NCBI RefSeq assembly: GCF_028640845.1 | Contig: NC_080541.1 | Coordinates: 29,840,435-29,904,434 of the forward strand | DNA length: 64,000 nucleotides | Direction of reading: 5' to 3' | Source of the DNA: Ahaetulla prasina | Lineage: Eukaryota; Chordata; Lepidosauria; Squamata; Colubridae | The notes under the pieces: generated by a model | Databases searched by the model: none | The model's input: the letters and a program-made list of their open reading frames with translations, nothing else | What the model was told of the DNA's origin: nothing | Program-made: the position numbers and the translations under genes | Part shown: positions 49,127-60,411 of the stretch, in pieces | How the letters are laid out: every line of letters begins with the position of its first letter | Numbering within the stretch: position 1 is the first letter of the stretch

Positions 49127-49895
49127 CTATAACCTCCCTTCTTCAATTCCTGGGTCATCTGATTCCAGGAAGGCTTTGTGTTCCTCCACATAGGCCGTAG
49201 CCTCCATTGTACTGATTTTTTCGTAATGCCCTCCCGGAAAATCATCAATCCCTCTGGCATCAGCCATCTGAAGCCCACTCCCTTCTGGTACAATTTGCTT
49301 GACAAAAAATAATATTTCTTTCTTTTTTCACGTACCTGTCTGGGAATCTGCCTCAGAATGGCTATCTCCCTGCCCCTGTAAATCAGTGCCCCACTCCTAT
49401 GTTTTCTAAGAATTTCATCTCGTCTCTCTTCTCACAAATTTGACATGAACCTCTCTGGGAACTGCATGCGTGCGTGCATATTGCAATTAACTCTATAAAC
49501 TCGATCCACATCCCAATTCATGAAATCAACACTTCTCCCAAGAAATTCTCCCAACAATTTAGTCACAACATCTCTCAAGTCTTCTTGGTCCACTTCTTCC
49601 AAATTTTGAAACCTAAGGAAATAAGACATTTTATCCATCTGTAGTCCAAGCACAGCATTGCCTGTCGTCTCCTCTCTTTTCTGCACTGCCCGCATTTCAC
49701 CCTCAGACCTTCCACTTTCTGCTTGTTTTCTGCTGAGACTTGTTGAGTATCCTTTAAATCCTTTTGGATAGTCACAATTTCTTCTCTTATTTCCGTTTGG
49801 CCTCTTTGCAAATCATCCAGTTTCTTGTCCATATTGGATAACTTTTCCAGAATTCTCTCCATCTCTCCAGCAGTTGGTCTCTGACCTTTTGCCAT
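49127..49895 (-). pseudogene. L1 ORF1p-like, frameshifted
   Basis: ORF1p is the RNA-binding chaperone of L1 particles. The minus strand starts MAKGQRPTAGEMERILEKLS, followed by a coiled coil (LEKLSNMDKKLDDLQRGQTE, VTIQKDLKDTQQVS). After a frameshift near 49695 comes the RRM-like part (MSYFLRFQNLEEVDQEDLRD, VDRVYRVN). Shifts near 49430 and 49230 precede the C-terminal part (EIAILRQIPRQVREK, GVGFRWLMPEGL), which ends at TAG 49127-49129. The domain order and length fit a full ORF1. At least three frameshifts mean no working product. Confidence 0.85.
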
Positions 49896-50049
49896 TTGAA
49901 AAAAAAAAGAATCAAAATCCTCAGGCAAGCACAGTATCCTTGTAATTTCCTCCGGATCCACCAGGGGGCACTCACAGGAGCAACGAGTCCAGAGTACAGT
50001 TAGTCAACCAGGAAACCGAAGGAAGTGATGTCATCAAAATTCTCATAGT

Positions 50050-50598
50050 GAAGGCGGAAGCTGGGCGCCACCACTGTTCCCCAGAAGGAGGGCCTCAAAC
50101 CTTCCCTCCTAAATTTCTCCATCACCTCTTCTCTCCAGAGCTCCACAAAACCGGTAATCTTCTTATTTTAAGTTCTCCTCTCTCCAAAATAACTCGTGCT
50201 CCTTCCAACCGCAGGGGAGAAAACCCCGCACTCCGGGCACTCCACTCACGTTTACCGATATTCCTTCCTTCTCCTCCTCAATTCTACTCCGTGCCCTGTT
50301 CACCACCAGGCTGCTGCAGTTATAAATCCAATGCCCGGTGTCACGGGCACAGCGGCAGGCGACGACCAAAATAATGGCGGCCTGTGGCCTCGAACCCCGC
50401 CAAGCCTAGGGCCGCGCCAGCATCGGTCCCCACAGTCCTGTATGTCGGCTGGGAGACCCCTGGCGAGCCGTCCGTACGGCAGGTGTCCTTTTCGGAACAC
50501 CTGGCCCCTGAGGGCCTCGGCGGCGGCCGGATTCGGGCGCTGGAGGCAGGAGAAACCTTCCAGACGTCCGTTGCCACTGGATACCGGAAGTCGTCTCC
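50050..50598 (-). promoter_or_regulatory. GC-rich 5' region of the L1-type element
   Basis: About 550 bp of CpG-rich sequence between the 5' target duplication and ORF1, in the place of an L1 5' UTR with internal promoter. Several overlapping open frames here are by-products of GC content. Promoter activity is inferred only. Confidence 0.5.
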
Positions 50599-50615
50599 AA
50601 AATATTTATAGTTTT

Positions 50616-51383
50616 AATGGACTAAAAGTCATTTGGAATTTAGGATTTAGGTAATTGCCAAGTCCTTCAAAAGAACTAAATGACATTAGTTAAAAAATAT
50701 TTTTAGCTAAAATGTCTCATGATAAGAAATGAATTTGCAAAATTTCTTTGCTAATGTTGAAATAAAACAATGGAGATTATCTTGAGCTTTACATTATTTA
50801 GATTATACAGAAGTAGAAAATTGCAGACACAAAAGAATAAGTAGAACAAAGTTGAATTCATCAAGGCCAAAGTTTTTAAAGTATAGACTCTTAAACTAAA
50901 CTAACAGGAACCACAAAGATGAAACAATAGAAACAATTCATTGCTTTCCAAAAATATTTATCTGCCTTTCTTTTGCACTGCATTTTGTTTTCTGTGCATG
51001 ATACCTAGCATATATATGTTACATTCAAATTAAACAATAAAAACAATGAGTGTCAAATAAAAACATTAAAACGCAGCAAATTATGGCGCATTTTAATGAT
51101 CACACACATACAGCGTTCTCTATTTCTACAGACAATGGAAGCACTACAAGAGAAAACACACAAATTATGCCTAGGAGTCACAAGCTTAATCTAACCCAAA
51201 TACTTTTTACTGGGAATACCTGTCAGTTTCTGGGGAAGACTGTTGGATTTCAATCCCTGGACATGCTATTCTTCTATTAGCTATTGGAATTTTGCTGGTG
51301 GTCACAGATATAAGATAACCTGTTAGCACAATGTTAATAACTACTGGTATAAACAAATTTCTGAAGTTAACCAACTGATAAGC
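50616..51383. other. RIMS2 intron, no feature seen
   Basis: AT-rich intron between the L1-type insertion and a SINE. Confidence 0.55.
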
Positions 51384-51606
51384 TGCAATAGCAATAAGAT
51401 TTATATACTGCTCCATACTGCTTTACAGCATTCTCTGAGGAGCTTACAAATCTCAGCATATCATCCCCAACAATCTGGGCCCTCATTTTACCGACCTCGG
51501 AAGGATGGAAGTCTGAGTCAACCTTGAGCCGGTCAGGATTGAACTCCTGGCAGTAGGCAGAATTAGCCTGCAATACTGTATTCTAATCACTGTGCCACCA
51601 CAGCTC
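51384..51606 (-). mobile_element. tRNA-derived SINE
   Basis: Best copy of this SINE. Read on the minus strand, the head has TGGCACAGTGA (A box) and AGTTCAATCCT (B box), then the core and a tail related to CR1/L2 3' ends. No clear target duplication. Confidence 0.8.
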
Positions 51607-52735
51607 AGAAACGAAGTTAAAATAATACAATATTGTATAACTTGGCTGAATTACTTTTAAAATAATAGTTACCAATTAAAGTTTATACTGCTAATTCAAA
51701 TAACCAAAATTTACACACAGAGAGAGAGACATAGTATTTTAAAACCTGGTGAAATATCTGAACACACAGTCACAAAATATATATATATATATAATTTCTG
51801 CTATATATATATAGATAATACATCAAACTGCATATGTTGCTACAGAACTTCACTACACGTGCAGAGGATTCTATCTCTTCTTCCATGCCTGTGTGAGGGT
51901 TATTAAGTAAATATTAAAGAAAGCAGGAAAGTCCCTTTCAAAATATGCAGCAAAAATTTATGAATTTGAAACAAATAACAATTACAAAAATATTTTCCTT
52001 TTACGGCGACTTTGTAACAAATTAATATAGTCTGTTAGGAATCTAGAGACAGAAAAATCAAATCTAGATTTTAGAATCTTTGAAATTTTACATTAACAAA
52101 CACTTTAATATTTGGCTTAACCTTACTTAGATTTTTTTTAATCTGATATATCCTGACATCAGATCTCTTTACATAATTTTATATTCTCTTATGTATATGA
52201 GAATAGTATGCAAGGCACCTAAAATATCAAGTACATAAAAATCTTCTCATACAGCTCACCATATTTGACAATTCTTTAACACTATAATTCCTTTATTATG
52301 AATATTGCTTGAATATATTATAATCCATTACTGTTCAACTACTCTCATGTACAGTCTGTAGCATCTACAAAAATTAAAATAAAGTAGGAAATTGCCATCT
52401 ATATAATAACATGGTTTACTTTGTCCAAAAATGTATTTGTCACCATTGTTAGTTTCTGTACAAATTACATGCAGTTTTGGGTCTTAGTAAATCAACTCAA
52501 TTGGCTTTATTTATACCTTAGTATTAAAAAAAACAAGAGCCAAAATAAGACGGATGTTTCAGCAGATTTATAGATGTACAAAACATCTGTTTAAAGACTA
52601 CATAAACCTACTGACTCAATTTAATAGATCTGGGTTTTTTGGGAGGGAGTGCCCTTTGAGACAGTTTGGACTCTTCATGATTGCTTGTACTAGTCCCTGC
52701 AGTTATCTCAGCATGTTTCAAAAATATTTTCTAAA
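51607..52735. other. RIMS2 intron, (TA)n run only
   Basis: AT-rich. A short (TA)n run lies near 51776-51793. No gene signal. Confidence 0.55.
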
Positions 52736-52737
52736 TA

Positions 52738-53437
52738 CAGGTAGTCCTTGACTTCCAATGGCAATTGGGGCCATAATTTGCATTGTTAAGCAATGCATCG
52801 CTTAGTGATGGCAATTCCTGCAGTCCCTGCAGCAATCATTAACCAAACTCCACTATCATTAGGTGTGGCAACTTCCTGCCAGCTTCCCACAACTAAAGTC
52901 AATAGGAAGCTGGAGAAAAGTTGCAAGTCCCAGATGAGCAGGCAGACAAGTAGCTAATGCCGGGTGGAGCAGGAATTGTGCAGCGTGGGAGGAAGGATCA
53001 GGGAGGTAAAAGAGTAACACAGCACAGGCCGGGTGCACAGGATTTCAGAAGTGCATGAGGGGTGCAGCATACATTGGGAAGGGGGTGCATAGAGGTGAGA
53101 GGCCTAGCATTGGTCAGGGAGATTAAGCCCAGCCCTTTGCAGCATTCCCTCCTGACTTCATCATTTACTTCATCCAGCAAGGAAGGCTGCAATTGGCAAT
53201 CAGGTAATTGCACAGGGCTGCAAGCAGCTGTAAGTGAAAAACCAGTTGTCAAGATTGTCAACAATCATATGACCATGGGGTGTGTGTGTGTGATGGAATG
53301 GGATGGGATGGGATGGGATGGGATGGGATGGGATGGGATGGCCTGAATCTGGAGAACTGGTTGTAACCACCATTTGTTCAGCGCTGTCCTAAGTTTGAAC
53401 GGTTGTTGAAGAATGGTCATAGGTGAAGGATTATCTG
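52738..53437. mobile_element. TA-type MITE, enlarged copy
   Basis: Ends CAGGTAGTCCTTGACTT and, inverted, CAGATAATCCTTCACCTA, with TA on each side (52736-52737, 53438-53439). At 700 bp it is longer than its relatives because of about 300 bp of unrelated GC-richer sequence (52930-53220) and a GGGAT microsatellite. Confidence 0.75.
53291..53341 (+). repeat. (GGGAT)n microsatellite
   Basis: Nine or so near-perfect ATGGG units inside the MITE. Confidence 0.95.
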
Positions 53438-53764
53438 TATTCAAAAGTGGTGCAAGCACAGTGTACACTATTCAATAAAGTACTCTGGCTTTTTAAACTA
53501 TAGTTATGTAACTTTGGAAGCACTTCTTCCAATTCATTTTAATGTAACTTTTTCAAGTTTTTCTTTCGTTCTTTTTATCCACAATAAGTCAATGAAGTAA
53601 TTATGTTGTTGGCATGACTTATGCCTAAGGTGACACCTAATTTTATGTACCCCTATTTGGGATATTTGCATTACATCACTATCATAAGATGTATTGATAG
53701 GTGAGCTCTATTAACAAATACAAGGGTTGCAGATTAGACTAGGAGGTAAATAAAATCTGTCCAT

Positions 53765-53815
53765 AACAGAATTAACAGAATAACAGAGTTGGAAGGGATG
53801 TTAGAGGTCTTCTTT
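53765..53815 (-). mobile_element. Tiny LINE 3' tail fragment
   Basis: ATAACAGAGTTGGAAGGGAT and the text after it are the inverse of the LINE tail at 61545-61570 (CCCTTCCAACTCTGTTGTTA). Confidence 0.6.
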
Positions 53816-53989
53816 TCTTTTCAATGAGGTTGAAAAATATTTGGAAGGTCTCTATTTACTTCACTTCATGAAATGATATCAAAAATTGGGTTTTTTTTCC
53901 CTTCGTTTTTGTTTGGTTTTGTAGATTGTAAACTCCGATCTTCTTTCCACTGTTTTAATCTAAGGCACTAAGATTTTTTTAGGCTGTTA

Positions 53990-54314
53990 GGTAAAGGTAA
54001 AGGTTCCCCTCGCACATATGTGCTAATCATTGCCGACTCTAGGGGGCGGTGGTCATCTCCGTTTCACAGCCGAAGAGCCAGCGCTGTCCTAAGATGTCTC
54101 CGTGGTCATATGGTCGGCATGACTCAATGCCAAAGGCACACGGAACACTGTTAACTTTCCACCAAAGGTGGTCCTATTTTTCTACTTGCATTTTTACGTG
54201 CTTTCGAAACTGCTAGGTTGGCAGAAGCTGGGACAAGTAACGGGAGCTCACCGCTGAGCTGCCAACCTTTCGATCAATAAGCTCAACGTCCTATCCCCTG
54301 AGCCACGGCGTCCG
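53990..54314 (-). mobile_element. Sauria-type SINE with 10-bp TSD
   Basis: 325-bp SINE flanked by perfect TAGGCTGTTA copies (53980-53989 and 54315-54324). Landmarks include GTAAAGGTAAAGGTTCCCCT, CTAGGGGGCGGTGGTCATCT, GCTAGGTTGGCAGAAGCTGG and, at the tRNA-like head, the complement of CCGTGGCTCAGGGGATAGGA. Sauria SINEs end in Bov-B-related sequence and are thought to use the Bov-B machinery. A dead Bov-B is at 16966-18838. Confidence 0.92.
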
Positions 54315-54324
54315 TAGGCTGTTA

Positions 54325-54926
54325 TAGAAGAATAAAAATGCCTAACAAATCCCTTTCTCAAAACATGAAAATATTTTTAACACTTCAGCTGAAAATCTGC
54401 TAATCTCTACCAGAGTGGGTTTATAGCCTTCATGGAATTCCTTCTCAAAAGATGAATCCTTTCACTGATTTTTTGATATGACAATCCTGACACTCAAATA
54501 CAATTAAAATAATAACTAAATAGCTCAATCTTTTTGTAGCCAAGGCCCTAATTCATTTTGGATGGCTAAGAATTTCTTGTGTTTTTTTTCAATGACAATA
54601 TACTAATTAGGACTTACATTATAGATTTCATTAGGTTCCTACCAGTACCTTGAAATGGCAGGAAACTATGGAATTACTTTTCAGTAACCATAAGTGGAGA
54701 GAACTTATAGGGCTACTAAAGGGAATCTGAGGGCTGCATGCATCCCTGTGGATATAGGGTATCTACATTTGAAGGATAACTGGATTTGTAAAAATATTAC
54801 TAAAATCTAATGCTGATAGAATTGGGTTTTAAAAGGGAAGAAATAAAATATAAACTAAAATAAAACTGTATTTAAATTCTAAATACATATCCTATATTAC
54901 AGAATAATACTTTACTCTTTACTCAC
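54325..54926. other. RIMS2 intron, no feature seen
   Basis: AT-rich intron between the Sauria SINE and exon 54927-54989. Confidence 0.6.
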
Positions 54927-54989
54927 CTGTGATTTTCAGCTGTACCATTGACTACATGATCTGCCCATGAACTTGCACCATTGTAATAC
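54927..54989 (-). CDS. RIMS2: RIMS2 coding exon, 63 nt
   Basis: The minus strand reads (AG)G then YYNGASSWADHVVNGTAENH, ending AG. Acceptor TTGCAAAG|G; donor CACAG|GTGAGTAA, which is close to consensus. The length is a multiple of three and both borders are phase 2, matching the neighbouring exons exactly. I identify it by splice sites, phase and position rather than by remembered sequence. It joins to NWEPRLPYQ of the 174-nt exon. Probably a cassette exon, as many in the RIM linker are. Confidence 0.75.
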
Positions 54990-55235
54990 CTTTGCAATGC
55001 AGTTAAAATAAAGACAAGTTATAAGTATGAAGTTATTTTCCAAACAATTTTTTTCATGAGATGTATTTTTATCTCAGTAATCAGGCAAGGATCTCAAATG
55101 TTCTTCTTATATCCTTTTCACTACATCTTGTAATAAATTTGGGGAATTAAATCTTTTGAAAAAATTAAAATATTTTATTCTTTAAAATTACCTTTTGGTA
55201 ATTTAACTATCTAATATGTAAATGTTTTACATATT

Positions 55236-55263
55236 AATAATATAATATAATATAATATAATAT
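55236..55263 (+). repeat. (TATAA)n run
   Basis: Short AT-only tandem of ATAAT/TATAA units. Confidence 0.8.
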
Positions 55264-55575
55264 ATTTATATTATAAATTTATTAATGTAAGCCACCTAGA
55301 GTTGCTTTGCAGAGTGTGAAATTTTTAAAGTAATAAATAAATACGTCAGGTCTTGATAGAAATGTTACATGTCACAGTATTTATTTGACCCAGCATTTGG
55401 TTCAAAGGACTCTCTTTCTTTTTTTTTCAGGTACAATCTGCAAAGCCTAACAATCATCAGGATCTTATTTTGCATCTGATTGTAAGTATATACTGTAGTT
55501 GGCACAAGAACTCTGCAAAGGCAAGGGATATGGAAGAAATCTATCGTGAGTTTTTGTGATAGGTATTGTTTATGG

Positions 55576-55693
55576 CAGGGGTCTCCAACCTTGGCAACTC
55601 TAAGCCTGGGGACTTCAACTCCCAGAATTCCCCAGCCAGCTTTGCTGAGTTGAAGTCCTCCAGGTTTAAAGTTGCCAAGATTGGAGACCCCTG
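55576..55693. mobile_element. 118-bp palindromic hAT MITE
   Basis: Perfect 8-bp duplications GTTTATGG at 55568-55575 and 55694-55701. The ends CAGGGGTCTCCAACCTTGGC and, inverted, CAGGGGTCTCCAATCTTGGC match at 19 of 20. Much of the 118 bp is self-complementary (GACTTCAACTCCCAG against CTGAGTTGAAGTCCTCCAGG), so it can fold almost end to end. Confidence 0.92.
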
Positions 55694-55701
55694 GTTTATG
55701 G

Positions 55702-57729
55702 TACCTAATGCTGGAAATAAAATAAAGTCTTCCCATCAGCAGAACAACTCTGAGTACAGACTTTGTTTTTGTCTAGGTAAATTTATTTATTAAACAAATT
55801 TGCCCAATAAATCTGATGGCGATATGCATACTGTTGTAAATAATAGCAGCAACAAGAATAGTAAAGTTATAAAATTGCCAATATCTATAAAAGAAGTAAA
55901 CCGTACAGAAATTAAATATATTATATGACAGGTAGGCTTTATATAGCATCCTTGACCATTTTTAAGACCACCCAATGTAATGAATTATATTAGTCTTAGA
56001 GATGAGCAAACAGTTCAAATTTAATCACCTTGGGTATTAAATAGATAGTTCAAGCTGCACCAGAAGTGTTCCAATCTTATAGAGTATTCCACTCACAAAA
56101 AAAAAACATTTCAAGATCAGATACATTTGAAATAGTTACAAAATCAACGAAAAGTGAAAGCAGCCTGTTTTTAGCTCAAATTGGTTTTAATGGAAAACAT
56201 TTTGCACACTTCTGATTAGCCTTAATCATCCTGAAAGTGCTTGTTCTCCTATAGTATCTACAGTATGTTAAACTAAATTAAGATTGCCATCATCTGTGGC
56301 GGATCTGAAGTTGATAAATCCGTACTCTATAAGTCCATGTTTACTATCTTCTTAAAAATTCTTAAATATATGTATTATTTACACATCTATCTATCTATAA
56401 GTAAATACCTTTCGAGAGCAGGGGAAATAAATGTGTCATCAACATATGTATTAGGCTTTCTTCCCTCCTTCCTACTCCTCCTGAACATAAAATAAACAGT
56501 AAAGATATTTTAGAACAGCCTTGCATACTTCTGCTGATGCATGATAATGGCCAGCAAATATCAAGCTACTTTTAGCACAAGGCAAAGTAAAAATAATTTG
56601 TGTCCTGAAAACATCTATTTTTCAAATAATTTCATATTCAGACAAGACTCATATGCCTGTAATGGCCTTACATTCAACAACTATGTTAAGACATTTTATG
56701 TCCCAACTAACAAAAGCAATGATGGCAAGACTTTCATAAATTCAATCATGTGAACTGGCATGTGAACAGTCAACATATGTAGTGAAAAATATCCAACAAA
56801 GTGAAATCACGACATGAGGTAATCATGAACACTTATCTCTGAATGTAGACTGATGGTCGATTCACCAAGTCAAGCCAATTTTTGTAAACTTTTAAAGATT
56901 TGGGAAAATGAAATATTCATTTCCAACTATTCAAGTAATGACTTCTGGTTCCAAGCCTCTCACTAAAATGTTCAGCTTAGTTCCTTTTTATGCTTAGCTA
57001 TTAAGTCAGTCAACCTTGAAGACTATAAGAGTGGATGGGGTGAAGGCAACATTAAAATGCTACTGCACCTAATATTCAACATTACTTATTAGGGATGTTA
57101 CAGGGTTGTTGTTGTTTTTCAAATTAAATAATACAATTAACCAAACCAGAATCTGGTATAGCACAAAGGGGAGTGTGGATATCTTTTTCAAAACATTCTG
57201 TGGCTTAAAAGTAGTATATAAAAAGTATGAATATGGGAATGATGGATTATAGGTATAATACTAGCCAACAGGATGTTCTTTCAGTATAAGCTGAGTGTTG
57301 TCCAAATTGCATTCTTACTTATGGCCAGAAATGAGGCCATGATAATTTATAATTTAATGATTTTTAATTTAGATTACAGAAATCACTCTATATGGAACTG
57401 CCATCGAAAAATATTCAATAAGTTCAGCTAATGCAAATGCTCCAAGTAGATTTTAATCTATGATGCCCTTTTAGGCAATGTAACTATCAATTGTAGAACA
57501 ATTTAAATGCTTTTTGTTTCTGAGCAGATCCAAGATACTGATTTAGTTGTATAAATCCTTAAAGATGTTACATCCAAGCTACCTAAAAGTTGACAACTTC
57601 ATTTTCAAGTTGTAGATAATTTCTGATCTACACTGGAATTACAACAACCATCAGCCACAGAAATTATTTATTTATTATATGTTTAATAAATTAGACTTTA
57701 TTGTTTGTGTATGAAAATACTACTGAAGC
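55702..57729. other. RIMS2 intron, no gene seen
   Basis: AT-rich intron. The 70-codon frame at 56541-56753 shows no family resemblance. Confidence 0.55.
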
Positions 57730-58445
57730 TTAAATTAGATTTTTATTTCTCCTATCAAAATGGCCAGGAACCCATTACCCTGGGAAAGTTTGAGGCTGCA
57801 AATGAGAAATCCAAGGGCTGCAGAACGTTCATCTGTATCTAAATTATATAAAGTTTCAGTTGGCTTTCTGAAGGTCATCAGGGTCAGTGCTAGCCCTATC
57901 TTGTGAAGGATCATTCCGACAACAGGTGCTGCAATGGAAAAGGCACTTCTCCTGATTCCATCAGATGACATGAAGTGTGTCCATCCTAGAGCAGGTGGGA
58001 CAGGCAGATATCATTTGGGAGAAGCAGTCTCAGTTACAATACAGTCCTGTCCCATGTAGAGCTTTATATGTGATAACTAACATTTGTAAATGTACCCAAG
58101 AGCCAACAAGGAAGCCAGTGCAGCTTGGGAAGTAGGTTAGTTACATGAGCATACACTGATGTGCCCATGGCTTCCTGCACTGCGGCATTCTAAGTGTATT
58201 ATAGCTCCTGGATGATCTTTAACTGCAACCCATGTAGTCACGTTGAAGTAGTCCAGCTGGAAAATGACTAGGACATGAATGACAGCAATGAAGACCTGCT
58301 GATCCAGAAACAGGTACAGCTTGCACACAAGATGGTATTGTCCTGGCTACAACTGCCAGCTGGACTTGCAGATTGCAGACTGTCTGAGTGGGAGAGTGCA
58401 ATCCCATTCAGAATTGAAGATAGAAAACATCTAGTACCCAGATCA
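57730..58445 (-). mobile_element. Old CR1 LINE, 3' part
   Basis: Text such as GAGCTTTATATGTGATAACT, GGAAGCCAGTGCAGCTTGGG and GTAGTCCAGCTGGAAAATGA aligns with the CR1 at 15160-15400. The minus strand gives QVFIAVIHVLVIFQLDYFNV, the decayed form of VTHALVTSRLDYCNAL. Many stops. Confidence 0.75.
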
Positions 58446-58699
58446 GAGGAATTCAAAACCCAAAATATTATTTTCGATATATTGAATTGTTAACAGTGTG
58501 CCGTGAATTCTACAAATGTCACTCTCAAAAGTTTAAGTGCTTCAGATACTTTGTGTAGTATTTTCTCTTCACTTTGTGGAAATCACATTCATTGAATTCC
58601 ACATCTAATTCAAAATAGCAGTAACAGCTTTTTACACATCAGTATATTATGCATTTATGCCTAATGTCATAAACTAATGATACTTGGTATCTGTTATAC

Positions 58700-58807
58700 C
58701 TCTCAAACTCATAGTAAGCACCCTCAGAATAGGTACGGCACATCCTATGCGATCGAAGTAATCTGATTGCATCTTCACAAAAGTTAGGATACAATGAGTG
58801 ATCCTTG
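58700..58807 (-). CDS. RIMS2: RIMS2 coding exon, 108 nt
   Basis: The minus strand reads C then KDHSLYPNFCEDAIRLLRSH and RMCRTYSEGAYYEFE, ending AG. The acceptor TATGTTTTGGCAG|C is good; the donor GAGAG|GTATAA is acceptable. 36 codons, phase 2 on both sides. It completes the Ser codon from exon 60346-60411 (AG|C) and gives Arg with the next exon (AG|G). The assignment rests on phase, splice sites and order; I cannot confirm the sequence from memory. Confidence 0.72.
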
Positions 58808-60345
58808 CTGCCAAAACATAAGCAATGAAACATGAAGCTAAAGTAAGAAACAGACAAATAAATGCAAGCATGAAGATATATATGAATGATAGAAGAAAAT
58901 AAAAGAGTATGAAAAATGTATTCACTAATTCCTGTATTTCAATTTATAAATAGTGTGGATCAAAATAAGAGTTTAAGCATCAACATGTTTTGGATTGAAC
59001 ATTTAAAAAGAAGGGTATATTTGAGCACTTCTGAATTTTATGTGAAGTAGCCTAAGAGACAGCTAAAATAAACTTTATTCATTATCCAATGAAATTTGTA
59101 TGAGGAAAGTAAAGTTTCCTTCAAATGTAATTAATATGCAATCAATATGGCAAAAAACCCAGCCAACTACGTAAGTGCTCTCCAATAGTATCATTAAGGT
59201 AATTCTGATATAACATTTCCCAATCATACAAGAGTAGCTTTCCAGTAATAAGAAAGCATTATCTTCAGCTGAAACTTATTTCTCCCAGACATAGACTATA
59301 TTATTAATGCTAAATACTGGTAGGCATGGCTGAAGTCTGAATGGCTTCTCTCTTAATTAGCAGCTACAATATAGGAGAACCCCTTGTTAAGATAGGATCT
59401 CTAAATTTTCGGACACAATTTTAAGTTTGTGAAATTATTATAGCTATCATAATATAACTATCTAGTTCAAGTGTTGACAATCTTTTTATGCAGTGATAGG
59501 GGATCCCATACAACGATACAAACTACAAAAAATTAAGCAGAAACTCTGACAAGATTTGGTCATCATTAATTCCTGAGATTTTATGCATTTATACAAAATC
59601 CTTGGTGATCTCAAACAACAACCCCAAATCTCTTATGATTTAAAAATGTGACAAGTGTTCAGCTATTTTTTAAAAAAATAGCATTTGATTGCATTAAATT
59701 ACAGTTACTGTAATACAATCATTACCTCCAGGAAATGGAGAAAAAGCACTCTTCTTACTAGCAAAATTCAAAAAGGTTTTAATACAGCGTATTAAACCTT
59801 ATATTTGCCCAATATAAAAACAAAGTTCCTTTTTAAAGACATAAGCTAGTTGTTGGAGAATTTACAGATGGTTAATTCCTGCTGTGTTGTTGTTCTTTCT
59901 GTATTCAGTTCCTATTTATTAAATATTATGCAACTGGAAATACATTGATAGGCACACCTAAGATTGCTGATGAGAGAGAGAGAGAGAGAGGGAGGGAGGG
60001 AGGGAGGGAGGGAGAGGGAGAGATAGATAGATTGTGGACAATATGGAATAATGGCTTACAGTGATGAGTGAAAAAGTTATAGCAATATCGAGCAGAATCT
60101 AACATCTGGAAATTCATAGACAAAGCATGATAACTGTTCAAGAACAGGGCAAAAAGTTTTGTTACATAACATGCTCTCTATTGATTAGACAAACAATGAA
60201 TGTAAGGTAGTACTTTTCTAAAGTCAAGTATTAATATTTGCAAAAGTTTTCTTATTAAGCCATTCAGTGACTTAACTAGTATGAAGCAAAAATATAAGTA
60301 AAAGCATGCATTTATACACAGAGTCACACACAGGAAAGCAGATAC
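58808..60345. other. RIMS2 intron, simple repeats
   Basis: AT-rich intron. A (GA)n/(GGGA)n/(GATA)n run lies at 59970-60030. No other feature. Confidence 0.6.
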
Positions 60346-60411
60346 CTGGCATCTCTATGATGGTAGTCAATGGATTGAGTGTGATGGGACCAAGGCAGAG
60401 TGAGATAATGA
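60346..60411 (-). CDS. RIMS2: RIMS2 coding exon, 66 nt
   Basis: The minus strand reads T then HYLTLPWSHHTQSIDYHHRD and A, ending AG. The acceptor is a long pyrimidine run ending GCTATGCTTTCAG|T; the donor is GCCAG|GTATCTG. 22 codons, phase 2 both sides, like the next three exons. It is the most upstream RIMS2 exon I could find in the window. Identification is by splice sites, phase and position. Confidence 0.7.

Larger units (their letters stand above)
48770..50598 (-). mobile_element. L1-type element with ORF1 but no ORF2
   Basis: A complete-looking insertion of about 1.83 kb. The plus strand shows a T-run (48766-48787), which is the poly(A) tail of a minus-strand element, with AATAAA just inside it. 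Flanking copies of AAAATATTTATAG(TTTT) lie at 48753-48769 and 50599-50615. The nick inferred from the right copy is TTTT/AA, the L1 endonuclease preference. The order on the minus strand is: GC- and CpG-rich 5' region (50598 to about 50050), a frameshifted ORF1 (49895-49127), then about 340 bp of 3' untranslated sequence. No part of an ORF2 endonuclease or reverse transcriptase is present. It resembles mammalian half-L1 (HAL1) elements in layout. Confidence 0.85.

Noticed and set aside
50048..50654. Cluster of overlapping GC-rich ORFs up to 152 codons
   Set aside because: They lie in the CpG-rich 5' region of an L1-type element. Several frames on both strands are open for composition reasons and none resembles a protein.
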